Shown: positions 16,378 through 25,775, numbered from the stretch's first letter. The stretch is DNA of 64,000 nucleotides from Marinifilum caeruleilacunae (GCF_013141825.1 NZ_RZNH01000020.1:27493-91492), one strand, 5' to 3'. Numbers and translations are program-made. The notes: generated by a model not told the origin, from the letters alone.

Positions 16378-19300
16378 TTAGTAAGCTGTAAGACTAAACG
16401 AAATCAGGAAGTCAGCAAAAACTCCTTTACTTTGATTTTCATAACCAACACGAACCCCCAAATCAACAGGAGCTGAAAATCGCAAAACATGCAAATCAGT
16501 TCTTAATTCAAGTCCACCAGATATAAAGTCATCTTTAAACTGGAACAGTCCTTCTTCGTTTTCTATCCTTCTGTCCTGATATCCATAATCGATAAAGGCA
16601 TTCATTTTTAAACGCTTAAAATATGCCAATGGTCCAAGGTTCCAGTCCGGATAAAAAAGTGGCATGGCATAATCGGCACCAAGTGTTCCGATGTGTTTTC
16701 CGTACAAATCAAACATCCCTCTCGGACTTTTAATACTATTGGAAAATCTTGAGTTGTTTAGCGATCTGTACTGATACCCTCCATACAATTTAATTCCATG
16801 ATGCTTTACAAAGCCCGGGAAATACAAGTGAGCTTCTGCCGACCAGGTATTGCCCAAATCTCTATCTCCCCAAGGAGTATTACGATAGTTCAGCTCAAAA
16901 ATTTGCGCCCATTGGTACTGCACATCTCTGGGTGCTGTTCGGGCAATATTGTATCCAAAAAGCTGGTACTCCATAATTTCCTGCGTAAACGACTCATCGA
17001 TAAAATTGTAATTGCCCAATCCTAATGAATTGTTTGGAGTTGTTGCCAGGGCACGCGTATTTAAATCGGCAAATTTTACAAGACTGTAGGTGAATTTTGG
17101 AACGAGTTTTCTGCTATACTGCCCACTCGAAAAATTAAATGGCAAACTAATGCTGTTTTCCCACTCCCATTGTCTCCACTCTGTATTTACCTGTAGGGTA
17201 TCAACCTGCTCAGGCTGCTCACGTTGTGCCAAAGTAAGATAAGTACTGTTTCGGTCGCCAATAGAAAATTTCGAATCGACAATTGGAAACCATCCACGAT
17301 AGGAAAGGTTGGCATACAATTGTCCGTTATCGAATCCCTCTTCACGCTTGTACCCAATCGTACTAAACAAAGTGCTTAATTTATTCTGGCTTGCAATGGA
17401 TACACCTATATCGGCTTCAGCCTCCAATCCATCGATAAACACTGGTGCCCATGAATGGAAGTGAAAAAGGTTTGCAAGCTTCGAGTAGTTTTTAACTTCG
17501 AAACGATCCAGATTACTCGTATCAGCCTTCAATTTTCCCTCTTCTTGTTCAGAAAGTTTTTCCGCAATTGGATACTCATAATAGTCACCATTCCATTCTT
17601 TCCAATTCTCTTGATTGACAACAGTTTTTGCGATAAGATAACCATCCGATGTATAATCAGAATAATACAGCTGCTGATCTTCTCCGACAAAAGCATCTCT
17701 TGCTCCAAATCGCGAAGAGCTAAGCTGATAAAGCTTATTTGAACCTAGTTGCAATGCAAACAGGTTATCAATACCAGCAAATGAGGCATTAAAATAAATG
17801 GTATTGCCATTAGGCACAGGGCGCGACATATCGGCAAAACCCGAACTAAAAAGCACTTCCTTTTTTTGAGTGTTCAAATTCATTTTCACCAGGTGTTTTC
17901 CCTGCTGATTCAACAAAATTAAAACCACATGCTCATTATCTATAAAGCGAGGCGATTGATAATATTCATTTTTACCCGCCAAAATCCTTTGCCCAATTAA
18001 TCCAGTTTCGGTGTCAATGGTCAATAAACTGTTATCGCCTTTATGATCGGAACCTACAGCTACAATCTTTTTCCCATCTCTGCTAAATGAGGGCGAGAAA
18101 AGAGAGATATTATGCTGATATGTCCTCCTCTCTTTTGAATTGATATTGTAGCTTACAACAACACTCTTGTCAGCATGTTCCCATCGGATATCTTGTTTGT
18201 ATTCGGCCCACAACAAATGATCTTTTCTTGCGTCGAAATCAGTATTCGATAAATAGCCTGGCGTAAACAACTTTTCTGTTTTTCCATCAGGAGAAAGCAT
18301 TTCGAAATGCATCTCATCCGATAGACCTTGTTTTAAATATATCAGTTTACCTTCGCTTATTGAAGTAGGAATACGCTTGTTTGTATAATACTTTTCTCTC
18401 TCGCTTAACAGTTGTACTTCTGACAATTGCAATTCAGAATCTTTTATTTTCCATTCAAGCAATAACTCCTTCATACTATCGAAATAGAGCATCAATTTGC
18501 CATCGCTATACTCATTGGTATACTGTAGCGATTTTAAATCGATACCTTCAATCTTAAACTTCGCAGATTCCAGTTTCTCCTGCATTTTCAAATAAACTTT
18601 CTCTCTTTTATTTGTCATACTTTCTTTAATACCATTTGAAAAAGAGACAATGCCAAGAGGTTTACGAGCAACATTTGTAAGTGTCTTCTCCCAAATCTGA
18701 TCGCCATAATTAATTCTGGCTTTAGAAACCAAATAATATCCCAACTTATATCGGTCTGTGACATAATTTTTATAGGACCCATTTATGGCCTTATCGTATG
18801 AAAATTCACCTTTCTCCAGCAACTGAGCTCTTAGCTCCTGTTCAAATTGCGGCAACCTGCCCCTTCCCGAAAAACTCAAAGATGTTTCAAGACCAACTGC
18901 ATCGCCTTCCAAAAACCACGGAGGAAGATATAAACCTACAACAACAGCAGTTGCCTGCTGACCAAATATATAGTTTAATACTCGTGTAAAACCTTGTTCG
19001 ATTTTATCCAATTGTACCACATGACGATATTCATGAGTAGCAAGGTGGTCCAGCCAAATCTGTGCATCATTATCTGCCGATGATGTTGTATACAACTCTA
19101 TACGCTTTGGAGCCCAGGCCACAAGACCATTTGAAGTACTACTATGAGTATGAAGTACAACTGAAAATCTTTTTGGCTTTCTTTGAAGACTTTCTCCACC
19201 TTTTTCCATTAAATCTTCGAATAGTGCTGCCACATAACGTGCCTTTTCTTCCGATTCTTGTGGGAAAATAATTTGAAAATCGTCGGTTTTGATTTGTTTC

Positions 19301-19401
19301 CATTTGATGGAAGCAGGATCTTGCCCGGTATTGAAATATTGCGAATATCCAATGAGAGATAACAGTGTTAACAATACTGATATGGTCAAACTTTTAATCA
19401 T
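16378..19401 (-). CDS. Exported metalloprotease-like / beta-propeller / beta-barrel protein
   Basis: 1007 aa with signal peptide (LTISVLLTLLSLIGYSQ). Three regions can be read. Residues ~30-230 resemble a peptidase-MA-type gluzincin: HEYRH (His123, Glu124, His127) and a downstream Glu165 in PPWFLEGDA, the expected zinc-binding layout. Residues ~270-620 are TolB/PD40-like propeller repeats (FSPSFSRDGKKIVAVGSDHKGDNSLLTIDTE, SPRFIDNEHVVLI). Residues ~650-1007 are alternating amphipathic strands ending in FADFLISFSLTAY, a terminal aromatic typical of an outer-membrane beta-barrel. The product would be an outer-membrane-anchored enzyme with a periplasmic or surface propeller. Its substrate is unknown. 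Confidence 0.75.
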   Translation of the reverse strand: MIKSLTISVLLTLLSLIGYSQYFNTGQDPASIKWKQIKTDDFQIIFPQESEEKARYVAALFEDLMEKGGESLQRKPKRFSVVLHTHSSTSNGLVAWAPKRIELYTTSSADNDAQIWLDHLATHEYRHVVQLDKIEQGFTRVLNYIFGQQATAVVVGLYLPPWFLEGDAVGLETSLSFSGRGRLPQFEQELRAQLLEKGEFSYDKAINGSYKNYVTDRYKLGYYLVSKARINYGDQIWEKTLTNVARKPLGIVSFSNGIKESMTNKREKVYLKMQEKLESAKFKIEGIDLKSLQYTNEYSDGKLMLYFDSMKELLLEWKIKDSELQLSEVQLLSEREKYYTNKRIPTSISEGKLIYLKQGLSDEMHFEMLSPDGKTEKLFTPGYLSNTDFDARKDHLLWAEYKQDIRWEHADKSVVVSYNINSKERRTYQHNISLFSPSFSRDGKKIVAVGSDHKGDNSLLTIDTETGLIGQRILAGKNEYYQSPRFIDNEHVVLILLNQQGKHLVKMNLNTQKKEVLFSSGFADMSRPVPNGNTIYFNASFAGIDNLFALQLGSNKLYQLSSSRFGARDAFVGEDQQLYYSDYTSDGYLIAKTVVNQENWKEWNGDYYEYPIAEKLSEQEEGKLKADTSNLDRFEVKNYSKLANLFHFHSWAPVFIDGLEAEADIGVSIASQNKLSTLFSTIGYKREEGFDNGQLYANLSYRGWFPIVDSKFSIGDRNSTYLTLAQREQPEQVDTLQVNTEWRQWEWENSISLPFNFSSGQYSRKLVPKFTYSLVKFADLNTRALATTPNNSLGLGNYNFIDESFTQEIMEYQLFGYNIARTAPRDVQYQWAQIFELNYRNTPWGDRDLGNTWSAEAHLYFPGFVKHHGIKLYGGYQYRSLNNSRFSNSIKSPRGMFDLYGKHIGTLGADYAMPLFYPDWNLGPLAYFKRLKMNAFIDYGYQDRRIENEEGLFQFKDDFISGGLELRTDLHVLRFSAPVDLGVRVGYENQSKGVFADFLISFSLTAY

Positions 19402-19582
19402 AAATTCAGTTTTTTATTGAACGCCTTAAAATACCAAACTAATACACTGTAAACAAAATTAATTTACGGATGTTTTATACCTGTAATTTGATAAGTAATT
19501 TTCCATTTGCAAAAGTCAATTGCAATGCAGACCTTTGCCTCCTTAATAAAATTGATTAAATATATCTGAATAGATTTACACT

Positions 19583-20362
19583 ATGGGTAAAATTGTAATC
19601 AAAACACCGGAACAAATTGAAGGAATCAGAAAGAGTTCCCAATTGGCCGGTAACACTTTAAAATATATCAGTAATTACGTTGAAGAAGGCGTATCAACAC
19701 TTAAGCTTGATCAATTAATCGAAGAGTACATTCGTGATCATGGAGCCATTCCTGCTCCATTAAATTATCATGGGTTTCCCAAATCGTGCTGTATCTCATT
19801 AAACGATGTAATTTGTCACGGTATACCGGATGAAAAAACCATCCTGAAGGAAGGCGATATTTTAAATATTGACGTAACTACCATTTTGGATGGCTATTAC
19901 GGTGATACCAGCACCATGTTTACCATTGGTGATATTAGCGAAGAAGCTGCACGATTGGTAGAAGATACCGAACATGCTTTGTATTTGGGCATTGAACAGG
20001 TTCGACCGGGCAATTACTTTGGAAACATTGGCTTTATGATTGGTCGTTTTGCGCAATCGAAACGATACAGCGTTGTGTATGAATTTTGCGGTCATGGAAT
20101 TGGTTTAGAATTTCATGAAGAACCACAGGTAGAACATATTGCAGCAAGAAATTCAGGTCCAAAAATGAAAGAGGGCATGATTTTTACAATCGAGCCAATG
20201 ATAAACCTTGGCAAGGCACGTGCTGTAGTTGACGAAAACGATGGATGGACTGCCAGAACCATTGATCAAAAGCTTTCGGCTCAATTTGAGCATACCATTT
20301 TGGTAACAAAAGATGGGTACGACATCTTAACAGATGTTGGTGATTATGAAATCTTCAGATAG
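19583..20362 (+). CDS. map: Methionine aminopeptidase, type I
   Basis: 259 aa, which removes the N-terminal Met from new proteins. The five metal ligands of the pita-bread fold are visible: Asp in LNIDVTTILDGYYGDTSTMF (two Asp), His in FCGHGIGLEFHEEPQ, Glu in MIFTIEPMINLG, and Glu in AQFEHTILVT. The substrate His lies in VICHGIPD. Length fits a type I enzyme without N-terminal extension. It is monocistronic with a terminator. Bacteroidota often also carry a map copy next to ribosomal genes; that cannot be checked here. Confidence 0.95.
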   Translation: MGKIVIKTPEQIEGIRKSSQLAGNTLKYISNYVEEGVSTLKLDQLIEEYIRDHGAIPAPLNYHGFPKSCCISLNDVICHGIPDEKTILKEGDILNIDVTTILDGYYGDTSTMFTIGDISEEAARLVEDTEHALYLGIEQVRPGNYFGNIGFMIGRFAQSKRYSVVYEFCGHGIGLEFHEEPQVEHIAARNSGPKMKEGMIFTIEPMINLGKARAVVDENDGWTARTIDQKLSAQFEHTILVTKDGYDILTDVGDYEIFR

Positions 20363-20390
20363 ATAAAATTTCCCACTTATTGGAATATAG

Positions 20391-20427
20391 ACCGTCTTAA
20401 ATAAAATTTGGGACGGTTATTTTTTTT
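20391..20427 (+). terminator. Rho-independent terminator after map
   Basis: Stem ACCGTC (20391-20396) / GACGGT (20412-20417) with an AT-rich loop, then a T-run. Confidence 0.7.
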
Positions 20428-20482
20428 CACTTTCGCAATGAAAGAATTTGTATTAATTTAGCTCATCACTAAACTTTAAACT

Positions 20483-21178
20483 ATGAAGAAGGTTGCAGTT
20501 CTGTTGGCAGGCGGAAGCGGTAAAAGAATGGGAAGTGCTCTACCGAAACAATTCCTTACAATTGGAGATAAGCCAATTATTCAACACAGCATTGAAGCAT
20601 TCGAAAAGCACGATAATATCGATGAAATTTGCATTGTAATTCATGCCGATTATCATTCTGAAATAAACGAATTAATTTCCAAATACAACTACTCCAAAGT
20701 TCGCTATGTTTTAAGCGGTGGCAAAGAGAGAAGCGATTCGAGCCTGGCTGCAATCAATGCATATGAGCGTGAACAAAATGTTTACCTCATCTTCCACGAT
20801 GCTGTTCGTCCATTTGTGTCATCTCGCATTATTAATGATGTAATTAGCGAATTGCAATCAGGCAAATCAGTCGCTGTTGCGATTCCAACTACCGATACCA
20901 TCTTCTGTCTTACTCAGGATGAAACCATCGAATCGGTCCCGAATCGTAATTTATTAAGAAGGGCGCAAACTCCGCAGGCTTTTTCGTATAAGGTCATAAA
21001 AAGAGCGTACGACATAGCCATGGCCGATGAAAATTTTGTGGCAACAGATGATTGTGGCGTTGTGCTTAAATATCTACCAAAAGAAGCCATTCATATTGTT
21101 GAAGGTGATGAATCGAACATCAAAATTACTTTCGAACAAGATTTGCTGCAAGGCGCACAAATTGCTGATAAAAAATAG
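20483..21178 (+). CDS. IspD/TarI-family cytidylyltransferase
   Basis: 231 aa, normal for the family. CTP-binding start LLAGGSGKRMGSALPKQF, then VLSGGKERSDSSLAAINAY, FHDAVRPFVSS, and LRRAQTPQAFSYKVI with TDDCGVVLKYL near the end. This fold covers both IspD (2-C-methyl-D-erythritol-4-phosphate, isoprenoids) and TarI (ribitol-5-phosphate, CDP-ribitol), which are hard to separate by eye. The neighbours, a TagD-like nucleotidyltransferase, an SDR and a TagB/F-like transferase, favour a polyol-phosphate role, though an IspD housekeeping role stays possible. Confidence 0.85.
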   Translation: MKKVAVLLAGGSGKRMGSALPKQFLTIGDKPIIQHSIEAFEKHDNIDEICIVIHADYHSEINELISKYNYSKVRYVLSGGKERSDSSLAAINAYEREQNVYLIFHDAVRPFVSSRIINDVISELQSGKSVAVAIPTTDTIFCLTQDETIESVPNRNLLRRAQTPQAFSYKVIKRAYDIAMADENFVATDDCGVVLKYLPKEAIHIVEGDESNIKITFEQDLLQGAQIADKK

Positions 21179-21277
21179 ACCTTTCCCCACAATTTCAGGA
21201 TTAAAGCCAGAGCCTGGTTTAATTTTTGGTAAAAAAAAGTACCTTTACGCCTATTAATCAACAAACAGATAGCAGAG

Positions 21278-21751
21278 ATGGGCAAAAATCAGATAATCGT
21301 ATATACATCAGGCACTTTTGACATGTTTCATAGCAATCATTTAAAAATGATTAATTATGCCAAAGGACTAGGTGATGTTTTAATTGTAGGCGTAAGTACC
21401 GATGAGTTGGTAAGTTCGTATAAAGCTCCTCCTATTGTACCATTCGAAGAGCGTCTGGCCATTGTCGAGGGACTTAAAAATCCTGATATTGTAATCCCGC
21501 AAAGATCTTTAGATCACAAGGAAATCGTCAAAAAATTGCATATCGATATTTTTGTTGTTGGTGACGACTGGACAGGAAAGTATGACTATTTGGAAGAATA
21601 TGGAGTAAAAGTATTCTATTTTCCATATGGAGCAGGAACCAGTTCAACTGCACTAAAAAAGAAAATCTACGATAGTTATGCCGAGATTAAAAAACGCATT
21701 GATAATCATGCAAATCCGGACATAGTTCCAAGTAACGGACAAACGAAATAA
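21278..21751 (+). CDS. TagD-like cytidylyltransferase (glycerol-3-phosphate cytidylyltransferase family)
   Basis: 157 aa, slightly longer than TagD (about 130). N-terminal YTSGTFDMFHSNHLKMINYAK matches the FDLLHxGH core, but the second site is HSNH, with Asn where HxGH has Gly. VGVSTDEL, PFEERLAIVEGL, VVGDDWTGKYDYL and the terminal GTSSTALKKKI (family RTxGISTT-like) support the family. In the nucleotidyltransferase superfamily this motif binds CTP or ATP. The neighbours suggest CDP-glycerol or a similar polyol. Confidence 0.82.
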   Translation: MGKNQIIVYTSGTFDMFHSNHLKMINYAKGLGDVLIVGVSTDELVSSYKAPPIVPFEERLAIVEGLKNPDIVIPQRSLDHKEIVKKLHIDIFVVGDDWTGKYDYLEEYGVKVFYFPYGAGTSSTALKKKIYDSYAEIKKRIDNHANPDIVPSNGQTK

Positions 21752-21777
21752 TTAGATCACCTCATAATACACAGCAT

Positions 21778-22503
21778 ATGAAATACGCTTTTGTTAGCGG
21801 TTCTACCAAAGGAATCGGAAAAGCAATTGGTGTAAAACTTTTAAAGGAAGGATATTTCGTTTTATTCAATTACTCGAATTCAGAAGAAGCTTCAAATGCC
21901 TTAAGAAAAGAATTGAATGTCGACTTCCAAGGTCGTTTTGAAATTTTAAAGGCAGACTTGTCGGATGTACTGAAAATAAAAGAAGTAGGCAATCAAATTA
22001 GCGAGATTTTGCCACAAATAGACCTTTTGGTTTTTAATACAGGCCTAACCGATAGATCCCTTTATGGAGAAATAGAGATTGAGAATTGGATGAAAGTTTT
22101 CAATGCCAATTTAAATGTTCCATTCTTTTTAATGCAGGAACTAAAAGAGAAAATGACGAATGGTTCCAACATCGTTTTTATAGGTTCGATGCTAGGAAAT
22201 ATCCCACACTCGGTTTCTATTGCCTATGGTGTCAGCAAAAGTGCAATCCACTCCTTGGTGCAAAACATGGTTAAATTTCTGTCGAAAGATCAGATTCGAA
22301 TCAATGCCATTGCTCCAGGCTTTGTAGATACAGATTGGCAAAAAGATAAGCCTGACTGGTTGAGAGATAAGATAAAAGGAAAAATTGCCCTGAACAGATT
22401 TGCAGAAGAAAATGAAGTTGCCGAACTCTGTTGGCACATCACGAATAATCAATATCTAACCGGACAAATAATTCAAATGGATGGTGGATATTGCAGTGCA
22501 TAA
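21778..22503 (+). CDS. Short-chain dehydrogenase/reductase
   Basis: 241 aa SDR, classical FabG-like. Cofactor site VSGSTKGIGKAIG, NAG-type motif as FNTGLTDRS, catalytic Ser in FIGSMLGNIPHS, YGVSK (Tyr-x3-Lys), and the C-terminal YLTGQIIQMDGGYC. It starts 26 bp after the TagD-like gene and is co-directional with both cytidylyltransferases. In Haemophilus Bcs1 an SDR and an IspD-type domain make CDP-ribitol, so a keto-pentose-phosphate reductase role is possible. A simple FabG-like role is not excluded. Confidence 0.87.
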   Translation: MKYAFVSGSTKGIGKAIGVKLLKEGYFVLFNYSNSEEASNALRKELNVDFQGRFEILKADLSDVLKIKEVGNQISEILPQIDLLVFNTGLTDRSLYGEIEIENWMKVFNANLNVPFFLMQELKEKMTNGSNIVFIGSMLGNIPHSVSIAYGVSKSAIHSLVQNMVKFLSKDQIRINAIAPGFVDTDWQKDKPDWLRDKIKGKIALNRFAEENEVAELCWHITNNQYLTGQIIQMDGGYCSA

Positions 22504-22530
22504 AAAAAGAGGGCTAAACCCTCTTTTTTT
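22502..22530. terminator. Bidirectional terminator overlapping both stop codons
   Basis: Perfect 12-bp inverted repeat, A-run plus GAGGG at 22502-22513 and CCCTC plus T-run at 22519-22530, loop CTAAA. It overlaps the SDR stop (22501-22503) and the stop of the opposing gene (22529-22531). Confidence 0.88.
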
Positions 22531-23659
22531 ATGCTCTTATTTCATGTTGCTTCATCTTAGATGCATTTATCGAATGAAGATTTTCCAATAAATCCACCAT
22601 TCGAACCGACACCTTTCCGTCTACAGGGCCAATAATTTCATGAGTACATTCTGCTCTTCGATCCTTGTAGTTACAAGGATTTATTAATTCCTCTTCAACA
22701 GCTGCCTTTAGGTCTTTATAACGCCAGATGTTCTCGCCCAAATTTCGAAACTGATCCATAGCTGGTTCCATTCTTTTCTTGAACTTACGTTGTCCAAATA
22801 ATCTATATGTAAGTCGTAATTTCAAGAAACGATTCAGAATCACAGGTTTATCCAATGCTGCAAATTCAAATACCACCGAAGACTCATCAGAAATCAACAG
22901 GTCTGCCAATGCATAAAATGGTACAATATTGTAATCGTCGAATCCAGCCACATAAACATTATCATACTTAGCCCAATGCTCCAGCTTTCTTCTTTGGTTC
23001 TTATATTTTTTGCGAATATAAGAGAAGAAATGAGGTTTAATAATCAGGTTATAGTCTTTAAATTGCTCAGGAAAGTTATCAGGCATTTTTTCCAAAGAGC
23101 TTGGATAAAAGGTAGGAGCATAAAGAATCGTCTTTTTGTTCTGGTCTAAACCGTAATGATTATACAGTTTCTTAATTTCACCAGGTTTGTATGCCAAAAC
23201 ATCATCCAGCTTTGAAAAACCAACATTCTCCCATATGGTTTTTGCATCGGGGTAGAGTTCATTCAATCTTCTTAAACGAAAATCTCCTTCAACAAATCGA
23301 ATATCAAATTTATTTTTCTCTTCGGTAAAAGCACTTAATTTGGTTCCAATACCATGAACAATTAGAACTGATTTTTTGTACGAAATATCAACATTTGGGT
23401 GTTCATCTCCCCCACATATTAGATATTCAACATTTGCATTCTCTAATCCTTTTGTTCCAAGTTGAAAAGGCTGATTCTCAAGTTCGCATATCTTTACAAT
23501 TTTACTGTTCTGATCAAAGATGTCTCTACTGGTAGTTCCCTTCAAAACAATTAAATATGATAAGCCTCGCCTTTGCAACTCTTTAGCCACAGGTAAAAAT
23601 TGTGGCAAAAAGTAAATTTGCTCAGTATAAAACACTGCAAAATACTTTGTCACACTCAT
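22529..23659 (-). CDS. CDP-glycerol glycerophosphotransferase-like (TagB/TagF family)
   Basis: About 376 aa. GT-B-like two-lobe fold: VFYTEQIYFLPQFLPVAKEL in the first lobe; the second has YAPTFYPSSLEKM, LIIKPHFFSYIRKKY and LADLLISDESSVVFEFAALDKPVIL, the signature of TagB/TagF polyol-phosphate transferases (the SDxSS...E...KP pattern). It probably transfers glycerol-phosphate or ribitol-phosphate from a CDP-polyol to a lipid-linked glycan. The frame opens 15 codons earlier, at 23704, but MSVTKYFAVFY (23659) is the likely start. It faces the three possible CDP-polyol genes tail to tail. Confidence 0.82.
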   Translation of the reverse strand: MSVTKYFAVFYTEQIYFLPQFLPVAKELQRRGLSYLIVLKGTTSRDIFDQNSKIVKICELENQPFQLGTKGLENANVEYLICGGDEHPNVDISYKKSVLIVHGIGTKLSAFTEEKNKFDIRFVEGDFRLRRLNELYPDAKTIWENVGFSKLDDVLAYKPGEIKKLYNHYGLDQNKKTILYAPTFYPSSLEKMPDNFPEQFKDYNLIIKPHFFSYIRKKYKNQRRKLEHWAKYDNVYVAGFDDYNIVPFYALADLLISDESSVVFEFAALDKPVILNRFLKLRLTYRLFGQRKFKKRMEPAMDQFRNLGENIWRYKDLKAAVEEELINPCNYKDRRAECTHEIIGPVDGKVSVRMVDLLENLHSINASKMKQHEIRA

Positions 23660-23910
23660 AAATACGTTAATTAGTTGTAAGTAAGCGATCTTTCTACAAA
23701 GCATTCAGTATTAAATTCATAAGTAGTCGGATCGGCCCAAAGATAAACAACTGATTGAATATATTACATTTTTGTTTCCTTTTTATTGCTCTATGGCCTT
23801 AATTCAATCGGATTTTAAATTAAGAAACTGTCTCGATAAGTTATTTATAGAAGGCTTGCGGAGTTTAATAATTAAATTTTGAGATTGGAATTATTAATTA
23901 ATAAATCACT

Positions 23911-23918
23911 TATATTTG
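23911..23918 (+). promoter_or_regulatory. Bacteroidota -7 promoter element
   Basis: TATATTTG (TAnnTTTG) 52 bp before the GT2 ATG at 23971. The 311-bp divergent gap (23660-23970) holds no other recognisable feature. Confidence 0.5.
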
Positions 23919-23970
23919 CAAGCTTTAACACGACAAACATAAATTGTATTTAACAGAATTACATTCGCAT

Positions 23971-24771
23971 ATGAATAAAAATATTAGCGTATCACTTTTA
24001 ATTACCACCTACAATAGCCCAAAATTTTTAGACCTGGTTTTTAGAAGCATTCTTAAGCAAACTGTTCAGCCTGATGAAATTGTAATTGGTGATGACGGAT
24101 CGAAGGAAGACACAAAAGAGTTGATTGATTCATACCGAGAAAAGTTCAGCTGTAAATTGAAACATGTATGGCAGGAGGATGATGGCTTCCAAAGGTGCAG
24201 AATCTTAAATAAAGCAATAGCTGCGGTTAGTTCTGATTATATCCTTCAGCTCGATGGAGATGTAATGCTCCACCCTCAATTTATCGAAGATCACCTAAGT
24301 GTTGTTCAAGAAAAGCAATTTGTGTGTGGCAACAGGTGTTTTGTATTAAAATCTAAAACCGAAAAACTGGTGGCAGGTCCTTCTGATATTGGTTTAAACC
24401 TATTTAATATCAAAAAAAGAAAAAGATTTTTCAGAATTCCTGCCCTGTCACCTTTATACAGAAATAAACGAAACAATACCTCCAGAAAAGGGAATGTGGG
24501 ATGTCATATGGCTTATTGGAAAAAGGATATGGTTGCAATAAATGGGTACAACGAAGATTTTGTAGGCTGGGGATATGAAGACATTGAAATGGTGGAAAGA
24601 TTGATGAATTCAGGAGTTAAAAAAACAACATTATTGATGATGGCTCTTCAATATCATTTATGGCATCCAAAAAGTTCACGTGCTTTTTCTGCCAAAAACA
24701 AAAGCATGTATTACGACTGTAAAAACAATAAACTAGCTCATTGCCCAAAAGGAATTGACCAGTATTTATAA
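23971..24771 (+). CDS. Family 2 glycosyltransferase with Glyco_transf_7C-like C-terminus
   Basis: About 266 aa. GT-A fold: SVSLLITTYNSPKFLDLVFRSILKQT, VIGDDGSKEDTKELI, ILQLDGDVMLHPQF (DxD metal site), and C-terminal FVGWGYEDIEMVERLMNSG, the galactosyltransferase 7C-type (W-G-x-E-D) acceptor motif. The start at ATG 23971 drops an unlikely nine-residue TTG-started extension. It lies between two minus-strand glycan genes and is single. It probably adds one sugar to an LPS or capsule intermediate. Confidence 0.88.
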   Translation: MNKNISVSLLITTYNSPKFLDLVFRSILKQTVQPDEIVIGDDGSKEDTKELIDSYREKFSCKLKHVWQEDDGFQRCRILNKAIAAVSSDYILQLDGDVMLHPQFIEDHLSVVQEKQFVCGNRCFVLKSKTEKLVAGPSDIGLNLFNIKKRKRFFRIPALSPLYRNKRNNTSRKGNVGCHMAYWKKDMVAINGYNEDFVGWGYEDIEMVERLMNSGVKKTTLLMMALQYHLWHPKSSRAFSAKNKSMYYDCKNNKLAHCPKGIDQYL

Positions 24772-24784
24772 AGTAAATAGAATT

Positions 24785-24814
24785 AAAAAAGCGCTCCAAG
24801 GAAGCGCTTTTTTT
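24785..24814. terminator. Bidirectional terminator
   Basis: AAAGCGCT (24788-24795) / AGCGCTTT (24803-24810) flanked by A- and T-runs, between convergent genes. Confidence 0.82.
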
Positions 24815-24853
24815 ATGTCTTTTGCTCAATAATGAGAACATCTGTTGGGTGAA

Positions 24854-25762
24854 TTAAAACAAAGGCTCATCCCAAAAATTAGATGATCTTTTACCCTTTC
24901 CATAAACATGAAAATGCTGATTTTCGAATAATCGATGTCCGCTAATTCTCTCAAACCACATTAAAAATCGCTCTTTCGACTTGTAGTTTTTTATTTTGGG
25001 ATTGATATCGACTTTCCAGTCGATTTGCTTCATGCGATCTGTCATTACCGAAGGGTGTATTCCATCATATTCCACCACACAATCATAATCCCTACTAAAA
25101 TCGAATTCGCTTTCCTGTACCTTTCCTTTTCCCCAGAATCTCTTGTTCCAAAGCGAATTGTTTACCTTTTTCTTCATCAGTTTAGGCGATCGTACCCATC
25201 CATAATGATATACAAAAGCCTTTAATGGAACACCTATTGGTTTTTCTCCATCAACTTTTCGAAAGCCCTGTGCATCGTGCCACGAACGCACTTTTTTGTT
25301 GTTTCTAATGATTCTGGTATCCCTGCGATACCACTTTCGTCCGTAAGCCAGGTAATCGTAACTTCCCCAAAAATGCTTCCAATTGAATAAGAATCCATCT
25401 ACTTCTAAATCATCTTTGTATTTTTCCATGGCTTCCCTGATTTCCGAATAGTCATCTTCATGAAGTACCTCATCGGATTGAAGATAAAGACACCAGGTAT
25501 AATCATCGCTAATGCGATCTAAAGCTTTATTGGTTTCATCGCCTAAAAAGTGACCATTTTTATTATTGGTAGGCCAAACCGAATAGATGTATTCAATTTT
25601 ATCTGACTGAATGCTGCGAATTAATTCTTCAGTTTCATCATCGCTATCCCCAAGGGCAACTACGAATTTATCTACCAATGGCAAAGCCGATTTTATCGAT
25701 TCCAATACCGGATAATCATACTTAACTGCATTCTTAACAATTGTAAATCCGCAAACTTTCAT
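24854..25762 (-). CDS. Family 2 glycosyltransferase
   Basis: 302 aa. Starts MKVCGFTIVKNAVKYDYPVLESIKSALP, the GT2 strand 1 for enzymes of the FTIVKN type, then VDKFVVALGDSDDETEELI, CLYLQSDEVLHEDDY (the D-x-E metal site) and a long cationic C-terminal half. This is the type annotated in LPS loci as glycosyltransferase family 2, without transmembrane helices. It is the last gene of the minus-strand group (NUDIX, kinase, GT9, GT2), 13 bp after the GT9 gene. Confidence 0.84.
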   Translation of the reverse strand: MKVCGFTIVKNAVKYDYPVLESIKSALPLVDKFVVALGDSDDETEELIRSIQSDKIEYIYSVWPTNNKNGHFLGDETNKALDRISDDYTWCLYLQSDEVLHEDDYSEIREAMEKYKDDLEVDGFLFNWKHFWGSYDYLAYGRKWYRRDTRIIRNNKKVRSWHDAQGFRKVDGEKPIGVPLKAFVYHYGWVRSPKLMKKKVNNSLWNKRFWGKGKVQESEFDFSRDYDCVVEYDGIHPSVMTDRMKQIDWKVDINPKIKNYKSKERFLMWFERISGHRLFENQHFHVYGKGKRSSNFWDEPLF

Positions 25763-25775
25763 AGGGGGTGTGATT

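Noticed and set aside
20483-21178. Calling the gene ispD with certainty
   Set aside because: IspD and TarI share all motifs seen by eye; the context points to a polyol role, so no symbol is given.
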